NCBI GenBank assembly: GCA_026874595.1
Contig: CM049317.1
Span: 58,027,118-58,091,117, forward strand
Reading direction: 5' to 3'
DNA length: 64,000 bases
From: Sipunculus nudus
Lineage: Eukaryota > Annelida > Sipuncula > Golfingiida > Sipunculidae
Position numbers and translations under genes: made by a program
The notes under the pieces: model-generated
Seen by the model: the letters and a program-made list of their open reading frames with translations, nothing else
Database searches by the model: none
What the model was told of the DNA's origin: nothing
Part shown: positions 52,562 to 64,000 of the stretch, in pieces
Layout of the letters: each line of letters begins with the position of its first letter
Position numbering within the stretch: position 1 is the first letter of the stretch

Positions 52562-55529
52562 GAAAGAATCAAAGGCTATTATAATGTTATTTCTTTAGGA
52601 TAACAAAAGTGAAAATATCAACACTATCCCAGTATATAAATACTAGCGGTCAGAATTGTTAACTGGGTTTCTATTTCAAAGGGTCTATATATTGTATTAA
52701 TATTAATAAAACATTACGCAAATTTATCTCTCTATACATATGATAGTGTAAAAAAAGAATACATGCTGTATGCTCCTATTTAGTTTCTAGCCTTTACTTA
52801 TTTAATTAATAAATGCTTTGGAGCAGGTCTGAACAATGTCCTTGAAATTATTGGGATTTTAACATATCAGTTTCTGTGAGATGGGCAGGAATATTTCTAG
52901 GCTGTTTAACGAAGAGTTGAAGCAGTTTAATTCTTCTTAATGTTAAATTGTTGATTCTACCATCCAGTGGCATTCACTGCAATTGACTTTTGCTTAAGTT
53001 ATAGTAAAACATAACCCAATAATAATTCATTATCTTTATCGACTTTAAGTCAAATCTACACACCATCGTCCCTGTGCGTTTCCTGTTAAAAAAATCTAAT
53101 ATATTTTCATCTGAGAAGCTGTCTCGGCAAGTCAAAGGGGCACGGTCGGTGGCGACGTCTAGTGTTAGTTAAAGGTAACTTTGCTGCGTCGCCAAAGTAA
53201 TCGATATAACATATTGTTCAATATTATTTTTTAAGTACCGTCGAGGTATTTTCAATGTTTTAAGTATATTCAGTTTCTCTAAGAGTAATATACTTGTTGT
53301 CACATATTTGGGAATAAGCCCTCATTGAACAAAAACATATAATGAACCAGTACCTTTTATATGACTGAACTAAGTTTGAATTTTATATATTAATGTTTTA
53401 TTTAATTTCAATTTTCGGGTATATTATATTTCTCTGTATATTTACGTTAAGTTGATATCACGTTCCATTTCCATCATTTTTTTTTCTTTAAATTTGCAAC
53501 AGGTATTGAAGGTTTGTTTGCTCTGGGGCTACGGAAATATTTAAACAGAAAATAAATATACATCATTATTATTACATCCCAAAGAATCTGGCCAAAAATA
53601 GGAGTTCAAGGTGTCAATTTCAGAAAGATTATGTTTTCTCCAAAACGTTCATCATAAGATTCATATATTTATCATACGGACATCAACAAGTTTTTTTTCT
53701 ACTGCGAGATTTATATGCCGATGTATTAATCAGTTGTTTTGTACAATAAAAACTATAAGACAATATATATAAACGAAACATTTATATGTGGTTTTATCCA
53801 TCTGCATACAAAAGTCCATTGTGTGTTCAGTGTAACTACATTTATCATCAATGTGAAAAAATGAATTATTAAATGTTAATATTTATTTCTAATGCAGGTG
53901 GGTTATATGTTGGTTGGTCTCTGGCACTCTTTAAATTTGATTTGATTTGATTTTTTATCATTTAAAAACATAAATTGAATAAGATGCAATCATTATATAT
54001 GACGCTTTAAACTACCGATTTAAATCATCTTATAAATTACACGTGTTTGCAAATAATTTTACTCACGTCTTATTTGAGGCAACAGTGCATGATATAACTA
54101 TTTTACGCTGAACTGCAATTGTATATACTATCATTGGAAGTGCGACACACTATAAAAGATTAAAAAAAATAATCGTTAATACAATAAAAAATATAGTTAT
54201 TTCACCGGATCCCCTTTAGCTTAACAAATGGGCTAAAAAACTTGTCTGAGCTTGTACATTCAAGAGCCATATCAGATTAAAGAGGCAGCGGTTGTGGGGT
54301 CGTTCGAGTGAAATTTACATCACGCACTTGTTGTAAATATATTGCATTATAAACGCAACTAAACTATTCGCTGAAGTGTTTCACGAGTTTTAACAGAAGT
54401 GTTTAATTTATTATGTTTTTTTTTCGATCTTACTTTGTCAAGTGTTTTGATTTTCTTATGGGCTACATGTGTGCGTGCGTGTGTGTTTATATATGTTTCA
54501 TTATCAATTCAATAATAAACACAAAAACTAAGGGAAGTTATAAACGGAAATGTTTATTAAAAAGCATCATTTCATCGAAAGAAGGGGTACACATCGGCGC
54601 TATTTATATTGTGACCTACTTCTCTATATGGACTTTTAAATTTAAGATTTAATAATCAATTGTCAAACAAATTATTGAATTTAATTTTTAAGGAGAAAAA
54701 ATGGTAGAAGAGCAAAATGAAAAAAAAAATTAGTAAATTTTTTTTAGTATAACGTTAGTCTATTTAGAATACATTTATTTTATTTCGCATTTTACACAAA
54801 TATTCAGAAAAAAAAATAAAAGAAACAATTCGTCATGACATTAACCATTTAATGGAAAACTTGGTTTATAACTATATATAGCTCATCTGATTTTATATCG
54901 ATTTAAAGCAAGTTTTGAACTGATTCTAAATGAAAAGTCTTTTGCAAGTGATGACAATTTTAAAAGTAAAAATTTTCAAATATCAACGTATAAAACAGCT
55001 CGCTTAAAATGTACATATACTATACGAAACATTGACGATGAAATATGCTGAATTATTAAGTATATGCAAACGAAGTAAAATTAAAGATAGATAATTAAGA
55101 ATTTTAAGGTATTTTTCACTTTCACATGTTATATGTAAAGGCATGGGCTTCAATTTAATCTAATCTTGTATCGACTTGGACCATTGAGTCAGTAGTGTAA
55201 ACACCATGCATTGACTCCCTGCCTGCATGGAATCGGTAAAATGGTTTTATCAGCCAATATTAAAAAAAAATAATTAAATAAGATTTTACTTTCCATTCAA
55301 ATTAAGTGTGCATAGTTATAATTCCTGTATGGAATGCTAACCCTTAAGGAACAAAAATCAAACGCACGCACGCATGGACAAAAATAAACAGATTGACAGA
55401 CATATTCTGGTTGACAATCGATTATTATTTAGCATTATCTTAAAAAGTATTTTAATAGAATGAAAATTTAAGAAGAAAAAATTTACGGGGATAAAAGTGC
55501 AACTTTTATGAGAATATAAATACTTAACA

Positions 55530-55530
<1 letters not shown>
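52558..55530. other. AT-rich gene-free stretch
   Basis: Nothing recognisable. A small CpG-richer patch at 53120-53200. Confidence 0.6.

Positions 55531-55581
<51 letters not shown>
55531..55581. repeat. (TA)n microsatellite
   Basis: About 50 bp of pure TA. Confidence 0.96.
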
Positions 55582-55585
<4 letters not shown>

Positions 55586-56179
55586 ACAATAAGGCTGTTT
55601 TGCAATTATTTAAGTCATTACATTAAACGGAGAGAATCAGAGAGAAAAAAAATAAGTTAATAGAAAAGTTATAATAATAATTATCGGTATAATTTCAATA
55701 TACATACATTCATAGTATAACAATATATATATAACATGGGACTGGGGTTGAGGTTTGTTTGGGGTCTATGTTTTGTAGCCATTAAGGTTGGACCTGGCAC
55801 CTGCCGTGAGCGGTAAAGTTCCTATTTTAATCACCTAATATCCTCGAGACGTGCTCCATATCCGAGTAATTTCCTTCCAATATCCTTCTGTCCCCACGTT
55901 TGCATGGCGTCAGGTATATAAAAATAAGAGAATTACTGCCAACAGGTCCGAAGCAGTTTTTCCTAATATACATCGAAACAGTCCAAAAAATTGCAAATTA
56001 AACATTATGAGGTGACGCGTAGCTAATTCGCGGCTATGGGGTCAATATATGTCTCGATTTAAATGGAATTTGCGGAAATATTGTATTATTTCATTACTTA
56101 TTGGGTTTGATGATAAAGAAACTGTTCACCAATGATTTTTTTTGTGGCACGCTTTCTTGTATATTTATAGAACAAATAT

Positions 56180-56860
56180 ATATATATTAAGGAGATATAA
56201 GCCACAGGCGCTCATGCAACAGGACTATAGCGTAAGCACAAACGTTACTTATTATAACTAAGTGGCATTTGCAACATGGCGCACAGCCAACGTATCTGTT
56301 GAAGGGATAAATTATGACATACCATTGAGTCTGGGCCATTTGGCCCACCCGGCTATGTGATCTATACGCCATGGGATCTGTTTGATCTTTGCAGTGTCGC
56401 GTTTGGCGACTTTCTAGCGAGGAATCGTAAATCTGTCCCAAATGACAATGGTGCGCGCAGGAATTTCGCATGTTAATGAGCTAGCCGCTTCACCGGGCGA
56501 GGAGTGTATATTCATGCGCGCGCTGCGTGACGTCACTGCTATATGGCAGATTGGCTGTGACGGGCGGGGGAATGATGGACGGTTTGTTAGTATTTGTTGC
56601 TTATTAAATGTAACAGAGCTCTTCTCGCGGTTTGTGTCTCGTCAATATGCTGTAGAATATTTAGTTTCATCGGTTATTTACCTCACCCCCACCGAAATTA
56701 GTTCCCGAGACCACGAAGCCATGATGCAGAAACAGTCACGCACTGCATATAATTACCATTGGCATGCGTTGTTAACGTGTCGTAATGGTTTATTTTCAAA
56801 ATATTTTATGATTTTTATCATTAAAATTTATATTTTATTGTTCATTCTAACATTATAAGC
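56180..56860. promoter_or_regulatory. GC/CpG-rich island with CRE and GC box; open frame of unknown status
   Basis: About 600 bp with the highest CpG density of the right half. It contains GCGTGACGTCACTG (palindromic CRE at 56528-56535), a GACGGGCGGGGG GC-box-like word near 56560, TATTCATGCGCGCGC and GTTAATGAGCTAG. This looks like a promoter or a strong conserved element. A plus frame of 138 codons from the ATG at 56442 is open through it; its first 50 residues (MTMVRAGISHVNELAASPGE...) come from the GC-rich part and the rest from AT-rich DNA. No domain or splice support, so I do not call a gene. Confidence 0.35.
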
Positions 56861-57739
56861 GTATTGCATTCCCAGGTTTGTTTTTATACATATTATATGA
56901 AGCATTATATTTCCTACTCTATAATTTATTGACTTGGGGTATTAAGAATTTGAAAACAGGATATATGTGAACGGCCTCAATATCAGAATATGGTATGATA
57001 ACATTCTGTAACGGTACGTCTGAATTTGATGTAGATGCACATACCCCCTATGTGGCATTCTTGTGACATTTAGTAAAGTTTTATACACAGTTCTTTCCTG
57101 CGAAAGGATATTTAATTACATTAATAATATATTAATAATACCGCAAAACTCTTCCTAATATACAGCAAATGTTTACCATTAAGTTGAATATTTTAAAGGT
57201 AAATGGTTGTCACCTGTTTACATAATATCCTATACTATTAGAAGATAAAAAAATACTGAATGGCTCTCTCGTTCATTCTAATAGCTGAGAAATAAACACT
57301 TTATGTTTTATCAACTTTACTCTAATAATTATTTATGTGTGTACCCAGAAAACTTAGCAACATTTAACGTATATTCACCCTTCACACTCAGCAGATGTAA
57401 TTTAAAGACCTTTCATTTATAAATATAAATTCAAATTTTTGAAATTCAGTTGGTTAATTTGTATTTGAGTTGCAAACGGAGCTGACAGAAGTAAAGATAA
57501 AATCTTCTAAATATAATAACCTTGAGTTAAAAATCAATAGGATAGAATTCTTAAGTAATCAATTACTTGATCATATTTTCTTTGTCTGTTTTTATAAGGT
57601 TATATGCATTGTTTTAATCCAGCGAAAGTTGGTATCACAGTTCCCATCTTCTTGTAAGAAGTATTTCAATCAGTGAGCAGTATATTTTAAAAATTAATCT
57701 AAATACATGCGTTAAGTTAGAATAGATTTTAAGGGAAGA

Positions 57740-57792
<53 letters not shown>

Positions 57793-57855
57793 CATTATTA
57801 TCATTATTATCATTATTATATTATTATTTTTATTATTATTATTATTATTATTATT
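57740..57855. repeat. (ATT)n microsatellite
   Basis: TTA triplet repeat with ATC interruptions. Confidence 0.97.
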
Positions 57856-59550
57856 CATTGTGCAAAAAAAAATATTAACATATAACATTTCGGATACCTC
57901 ACGAATCTGGATTGATTTCTATGTGTTCATATGTCCACTAAATATTTTAAACTGGACCTCAAATTAGTGGAAGAAGTTAACCCATATGTCACCTATAAAA
58001 TTGACACAATTTTTGTTTTTTAATAAATATCACGATTAAAATAATTTGCAAGTTGAAAGTGTCATATTTGTTTTTGAAAATAAACATTTTTAGATAAAAT
58101 AAATTGTGTTTGAATAACCGTAACATGCCCAACCAATAATGAAAATACTCTTATTTTTACCGTCTTTACATTATAAGAATAAAATAATAAATGATATCTT
58201 AAAATTAATTAGAAAAATGTGAGAATAATTCAATACACCGCTCGTTATGTATAGATATATATTTGAATACCATTACTTAAAATGATGTGACTACCTTTGA
58301 AATGTAACGTATGTATTTCACAATATTGATATTGATCCAGAATTCATCATTGATTTCATATAATCAACGTTATGGAGGAATGATGTGGATCAATAATTAG
58401 AAAAATATTTTTTTATTCGGTTTAATCAATTGATTTAGAAGTAATTAGCTTTACATTTAAATATTCTTTGTCATATTTTTTTGCTTCACATATAAACATT
58501 CTTGGTCATATTTAAAAAAAAAGAGGTTCTTATATTGTTTTATTGTGTCCTTAGTCATTGCAAATGTTCAATAGCTCACAATTATTGTTTCTTAATTATG
58601 TCTTTCTGTTTCTTTCCTTCCTTGTGGCCTTGTCTTTTTGTTAAGGTTCAAGGATTTCCCAGCCATTTTTAGGTCAAGGACTCCTTACACTTTAATGAAT
58701 ATTTAATGTGTTTACAGAAAATCTTTGATATGAATTGGAAGAAAATGAAGCATTTAACTCTTTTTTGTATACACAGTGTCTTAACTTAGTCATTTAATTA
58801 TTTTTTTTACAAAGCATTTTCATCGATTTTCAATTGATTTATTCTCTGATTGTTATATGAAACCTCCTTGTAAAGTAACTGGTAATTAAAATACGGTGAG
58901 GTAATTTTAATTTAAAATAAATGAATATATATAAAGATATTTACAGATTTTTATTCGTGTTTAATTTCATAGATTGTGTTTTAATATTAATTATTGATGA
59001 CAAAGGGGACAATTTGAACACTAACTGCTGACATTTTTGTTTTGCAAATAATTAAATGACAGAATACAATCGATAAAATAATGTCACAATTCCATGTGTG
59101 CAAATAAGACGGCATAAAAATAAGTATGCATTTAACATACGACATTTGTATATAATTTGTTAACAGTTTGAGTTGTATGTGTAGGTTTTTCTCCTTCTCA
59201 TGATGCCAGAAAGTGCAAGTATAATAGAAACCTTTTACTGCAAAAAAAAAAGAGATAATTTCTTCGGGACCAACATTGTGTAACAAAGGAGTGATATGTA
59301 AATTTGAAAGAGATATAATGTTTATCTAATTCTTGCCATAGGTCATTCATTAACCGAAACCATAAAAAAACGGATGATTCCAAATTCAAAATTAAATATA
59401 CCAAATGTTCAATCACAAAAAAAAAAATCGAGTTTAACAAATGTGTTAACGTTTTGACATTTAAATTATTTTAATAAGCTGAAACAAATATATGGCAAAA
59501 ATGGTTCTTGTAAGTTCAAGCAGTACCTGTTCCACGAATTATATGAAAAA
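57856..59550. other. AT-rich gene-free stretch
   Basis: No gene or element seen. Confidence 0.6.
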
Positions 59551-59553
59551 TAT

Positions 59554-59554
<1 letters not shown>

Positions 59555-59602
<48 letters not shown>

Positions 59603-59607
59603 GGGGA
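59555..59607. repeat. (GA)n followed by poly-G
   Basis: GA to about 59591 then about 14 G with one A. Confidence 0.95.
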
Positions 59608-59779
59608 GGGAATAAACAAACGCGCATAGATAGATATATTTGAGTTTCAAATAAAATTCACATTTAGTTACTAAAGAAAACCCCAGCGGTGGAATGTAAG
59701 ACTACGAAAAAAAGAGGAACACACGCGTACACACATGCACATGAAAAAAAAAATGTTTAAGGGATTAATTAGCTGTCAT

Positions 59780-60020
59780 ACAGAGATAAACCAGAGCAGG
59801 GAAGGAATTCAAAACACCGTCAGTGAGGCAAATTCTAAATCACTTCTCATTTACAGGGGAGCTTATTCCGGGGGTGTCCCCTTACGAATACATAAGATAA
59901 AATAGTTAACTGAAATTAATCCTCGATTTTTATTACTGAGTGGATCGTTTGCACAGGGTGGGCTTGCCAGGTCACTGACAGTGAGACACCCTGCCGCTAG
60001 CGACATCTACTGGGAGGTTT
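59780..60020. promoter_or_regulatory. Small GC-raised island
   Basis: About 200 bp with GGGGGTGTCCCC and CAGGTCACTGACAGTGAGAC (AGGTCA nuclear-receptor-type and TGACAG Meis-type words within 15 bp). Weak candidate regulatory element. Confidence 0.22.
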
Positions 60021-60639
60021 AAGTAGCACTACTCCATATGAAAAATACTGACAATCTTTCAGTTATTTGCACTATTAATGTATACAACGTTAACAGAAAG
60101 GCAATTTATCTTTCATAAAAAATAATATAAATAAAGGTGCATTTTAATCTGATGTATTTGTACACAGGATTTTATGAATGTTGGTAGAATTTTCCTTGCT
60201 CCTGCGCTCCATGAATCTTATTGACACAAAGATTTGTTATACTAAATTATCGTCCCTGATCATCTTGATGTTACAGTGTCTACTTGTCTCATCTTCCAGA
60301 GCTATAAATATTAAGAAAAATAGTCGTCATTCACACGAAATATACAACAATAAAATATCTTGAGTAGGTCAGTATTCATAAACTGCATGTAGTTGGAGTT
60401 CGGGGGGTTTAATTTTCGCGAGTTTCCATTTTCAGTAATTCGCCAGGTTTCTATTTCGTTATTATAGCAAAGATCCATATAAACAGACTATAACCATTGT
60501 TATGTTAATGATCCAATCGGTGCAAACTCTTAAGTATTGACGAGAATTATAAAGAGAACATGGTGAACCAGAGGAGTGAAAATTCTTGTTCATTACTGGC
60601 GGACAATATCAATCACTCTCAGCCTTTCAAAGTTTCCCT

Positions 60640-60850
60640 TATACAAGTCATAACATAGATGCCTCATAAGCATCTATAATCTACATTTTAAAATACAGTA
60701 TAGCGCCGTTTTTCCGAATGCTATTTTTTCCCAGACGTATTTTTTTTTATAAAAAACTTGTCCCCCGATGCTTTCGGAAAAACGGCGTTCTACTGTATTT
60801 TGAAATGTAATTTATAGATGCTAATGAGGCATCTATATAATGACTTGATA
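60640..60850. repeat. Long imperfect palindrome containing a pogo-like MITE
   Basis: Arms of about 95-105 bp face each other around an AT-rich loop at about 60727-60765. The inner part is a 104-bp element (60694-60797) with TACAGTATAGCGCCGTTTTT and, inverted, TACAGTAGAACGCCGTTTTT ends, bounded by TA. The pairing continues outside the element: TAGATGCCTCATAAGCATCT on the left pairs with its inverted form on the right. The transcript of either strand would form a long hairpin. Confidence 0.85.
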
Positions 60851-62190
60851 TAAATGACTGTCCACCTTTCTATAGATGAGGCATCTTATTCACATAGGGT
60901 TTATTTTCGCAAATTTTCTGCCGTTAATACCGCGAATTTTTAAGATTAAGAAAACAATAAGCTATATCCACAGTAACTCCTTAAGTTCCCATTGACTATA
61001 GGGCTTGTGATCAGTTTCATATAAATTCTTTCAACCAACTAGAATTATGATTTCTTATTCATTAAAATACCGTTTATCTTTGTTAAATAACTTTTTTTTG
61101 GACGATATTATCTTTTTCTAACAATGAGATACTAGTATACTTCATTTCACATAGAGTTAATGACAATTATCTATATATAACATAATAAACCGAAGTTTGC
61201 TCCTGGGAATTCTACACGAAAGTCTTGCTAAAGTCTTTTGACCCTACCACATACCCATTTTTACTCATACTTAAACACTGAATTGAGTAGAGATCAATTA
61301 GGCGGTATAGGTAATATATAGGTATTACCTTAATCAGTTCATAAAATTAATTTTAAGAATAATGTGCACATTCAGCAATTTTTTACATATTTAATGTATT
61401 AATTGTCAATTTTCTTTTTAAATCTGTAAATTTTGTCGAAAAGGAAGGAGAGTAACCATGCATATAGCATTTTCCGAGAATTTCGTGGAGTTCAAGATCT
61501 TTTTATACACATGTAATATAAGGTATGAATGTAAAATAATAATATACTGGCAAATGGACTAGAAAACATTGAGAAACCAAAGCTGAGGACCTGTCCATCA
61601 ATAATTCACCAATATAAGCGGAGTTATGAGTACCTGCGGTTTACTTTTTATATACTGGCCTATTATTCTTCATATTCCTTCATTAAAAGACACGGAGTGA
61701 TTCTGTACCGTGGAGCAAAAGTATTTAATATACTTTTATATAGTAACATGTCTACTGCATGCGATTCTGGATTATTATGCTGCTGTCTCGTTATCACATA
61801 GTCACCTGAACAACTATTATCCTTGTAAGTGTAAATATATGAGAATATCACTGTTGCAAGGGAACTGGCACTGTCCGTCTATATTGTATCAAGACCAACA
61901 TACATGGCAGCTATTTTAATGAATTAATGAATCGTCCTTCACTCTCAGGTACATATAATCATCAACAACTGCGCTTCATAATCATTCTTTTAAATACCTA
62001 CCTGTGAATATATAATGATGATAATCTTTATTTCCTACTATATATATACGTGAAATCAGTCCATCATGATAAACAGACACAACAATTAACCCATGTGATG
62101 AATGTACGATCTGAACGTTTTTAGGGATAACACTATAATAGCTAGACATCCGCATTCTAAGGAATGCAAGCTTTTCCCTATGTATCTGCA
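60851..62190. other. AT-rich gene-free stretch
   Basis: No gene seen. A stray AGATGAGGCATCT near 60874 echoes the palindrome to its left. Confidence 0.55.
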
Positions 62191-62191
62191 G

Positions 62192-62457
62192 TCACTTATT
62201 CGGCCCATATTTCCAGGTTTATTCGTGTATATGTGACTCTACAATTGTGAATATTCCCTGATGACGTTCATGAATCTTGGTCATGTTCCTGAACCACACC
62301 AAAATAAAATCAATTCTTCCTTGATCCATTCCCAAAAAGCCCTGAAAATTTTATGAGCATCCATTCATGCATTGTGAGATTTATGTTAACACGCACACAC
62401 ACACACACATTCACGAACGGGGAAGAACGCTTATTATGTTCGTGGCGGAGGCAAAAA
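62192..62457 (+). mobile_element. Dispersed repeat with (CA)n and GGCGGAGG tail, copy 1
   Basis: Collinear with 63731-64000: CACTTATTCGGCCCATATT, GTGAATATTCCCTG, AAAATC-AATTCTTC, TGA-CCATTC, GCATTGTGAGATTTATGTT, then (CA)n, ACGAACGGGGAAGAACGCTTA and GTGGCGGAGGCAAAAA. Tails of the form (CA)n then ...TTA...TCC..GGCGGAGG are a known style among invertebrate dispersed non-autonomous repeats. No frame. Confidence 0.65.
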
Positions 62458-62729
62458 ACTATGTAGCAATACGCGTGTCCGAAAAATCGACATTTTCAGT
62501 TACTTGCGGTAAACTCTTTTAAAATTAAGGCGAAAAATGTCATTTACATTTTGCCTGTGTGGGGCTAAAAAGCAAGATGATGGGTGGATGTGAGTACTCG
62601 CCTCTGTTTTTATATGGGAATTTTTTACTGGAATCAAGCTGTCGATCACAGACTCAATATGCCATGACGAACGCATATTTTATACATTCTTACATGATTC
62701 AAATCGAGATCGGATATGCACATTCCCCT

Positions 62730-63000
62730 TTTTGATATGCACATTTGGTCACTGGTTTTATCAGCATGGCTACAAGGGTGTGTCATACGCTGTGCATGTT
62801 TTAATGCACTGGATGACTTGTGACGTCATGCCGAGACGCTTGTACATTTCAGTCACGCTCAGGGAGATGGAATGCTGCACATGTACATTTCAAACATGGA
62901 TATTTCACTATTAACAATTGGGACAGGTAGCTTGATGGTCGCTGGCAGCTTCACCGCATAATGCCAAGGTCCCTCGAGTTGGTAACATATCTAGGCCGGG
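62730..63000. promoter_or_regulatory. GC-raised patch with CRE
   Basis: Contains TGTGACGTCATGCC (palindromic CRE at 62821-62828) and a moderately CpG-rich context. No gene. Weak candidate element. Confidence 0.25.
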
Positions 63001-63730
63001 AAATAGTTGTTCATTGTGACGTAGAATCGATTAACATACGCACCACGAGAAAACAAGGGCAAAATTGAAATGTGGATGTTCATGTTAAATAAGAGTATAG
63101 GTAGAAAAGAAATTCCCCCAATGTGTATCACGTTTTAACTGCTTGCTGCCATTGTGGTTTTTTGACCCACAGTGGTCAAAACCCCATGGCTTATCTAACC
63201 TCCTTTACTAGAGAGCATGGATGTACGGACGAGCATATTGGGAGAGTTGCGTCTCACTATAAACAAAAGAACCAGTCTACAGACCATTATTATACATCTA
63301 AAAAATGTATTATTGAAGTTGTCAGTATATCAAATATTATTTAAGAACGTGAGTAACAATGTCAAACTGAAACATCTGTATGTGTTGAGGACATAACAAA
63401 ATGCAGTACATTTAATATAACAAGTCAATCAATGCATCGTTCGGTAAATGTTTGTATTTGTATATATATAGAGAAGAGGTATTATAACATGAAAAAAATT
63501 GATTCAGTATGGAAAACCATAAGTAATTTGGCTCCTTGTTTTCCTTTGTTCCAGAAATTTCAAATATTACATGAAACATATTAAAAACTTGAAATATTCA
63601 TGAAGGCCTCCGCCATGTGGGCGGTCATTAATGTGGGATGCTCTTAAAAACGTGTTTGCATTCTCTTATTCAGGGCATTTACTCCCAGGTTTAATCTTGC
63701 AGAAGTTCCTCCCCCAACCCGTGTTTCCAT

Positions 63731-64000
63731 TCAATTATTTGGCCTATATTCCCTCTTTCAAACGTGCATAAGTGACATCACGTTTGAGAATATTCCTGGA
63801 AGTCCTTCCTGGAATCCGGATCATGAGCCGGACATACACTAAAATCCAATCGATTCTTCACTGACCCATTCACGAGGTGCCCCGAACTTTTCATTAGATT
63901 CCGTATATGATTGCGTGGGTTATGTTGTGAACAAACACAGAAACACACACATATACACACACAAACACACCAACGAATGTGAATGAACGCTTAACCTCGT
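63731..64000 (+). mobile_element. Dispersed repeat with (CA)n tail, copy 2, cut by the window end
   Basis: Second copy of the family at 62192-62457 in the same orientation. It shares ATTATTTGGCCTATATTCC, GAGAATATTCCTGG, TTCTTCACTGACCCATTCAC, GCGTGGGTTATGTTGT, a (CA)n stretch and GAATGAACGCTTAACCTCGT. The final tail lies beyond the window. Confidence 0.65.

Overview
This is an animal (metazoan) genomic window, AT-rich and very poor in genes. The one clear protein-coding feature is the first coding exon of a central-class Hox gene on the minus strand (5214-5613). It ends in the Hox hexapeptide IYPWM, followed by TIV and a splice donor. That hexapeptide context is the style of the Ubx/abd-A/Lox2/Lox4 group, so I read it as Lox4 or Lox2 of a lophotrochozoan. 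A mollusc with a large genome, such as a cephalopod, fits best: one exon in 64 kb, abundant (TA)n and (GA)n microsatellites, long introns. The homeobox exon is not in the window. It must lie beyond position 1, so intron 1 is longer than 5.2 kb.

Layout. 1-5213 is part of Hox intron 1, with a 0.7-kb purine-rich microsatellite near its far end. 5214-5613 is the exon, and 5614 to about 6160 is its leader and proximal promoter, with two CCAAT boxes, a DR1 nuclear-receptor site and a Meis-type site. From 6.2 kb to the end is the upstream side of the gene, presumably the space towards the next, more posterior Hox gene. It consists of AT-rich filler and microsatellites, broken by islands of higher GC and CpG that stand out as regulatory or conserved-element candidates (8.1, 9.2, 10.8, 12.1-12.9, 16.3-17.3, 18.0, 19.1, 22.2-22.9, 33.0-33.8, 46.3, 56.2-56.8, 59.9 and 62.8 kb). 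The 22.2-22.9 kb island is the richest in recognisable motifs. One further candidate exon with a canonical donor lies on the same strand at 27969-28122.

Repeats are mostly short, old and non-autonomous. There are pogo/Tigger-like MITEs (25230-25597, 43250-43946 and a palindromic one at 60694-60797), a pair of hAT-like MITEs (29855-30244 and 31258-31650), a tRNA-head SINE relic (about 51020-51187), and two copies of a family ending in a (CA)n stretch and a GGCGGAGG-like tail (62192-62457 and 63731-64000). An old family with poly-C runs occurs near 15.2 and 48.4 kb. No transposase or reverse-transcriptase reading frame is visible.

The most striking structure is a 4.4-kb minisatellite at 38030-42430, built from units of about 42 bp. 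It has higher-order internal duplications, an ACGTCA (CRE half-site) in almost every unit, and open frames in two registers. Full palindromic CREs (TGACGTCA) also occur four times in single-copy DNA here. Hox exon identity is firm. Regulatory calls are inferences from base composition and motifs only.
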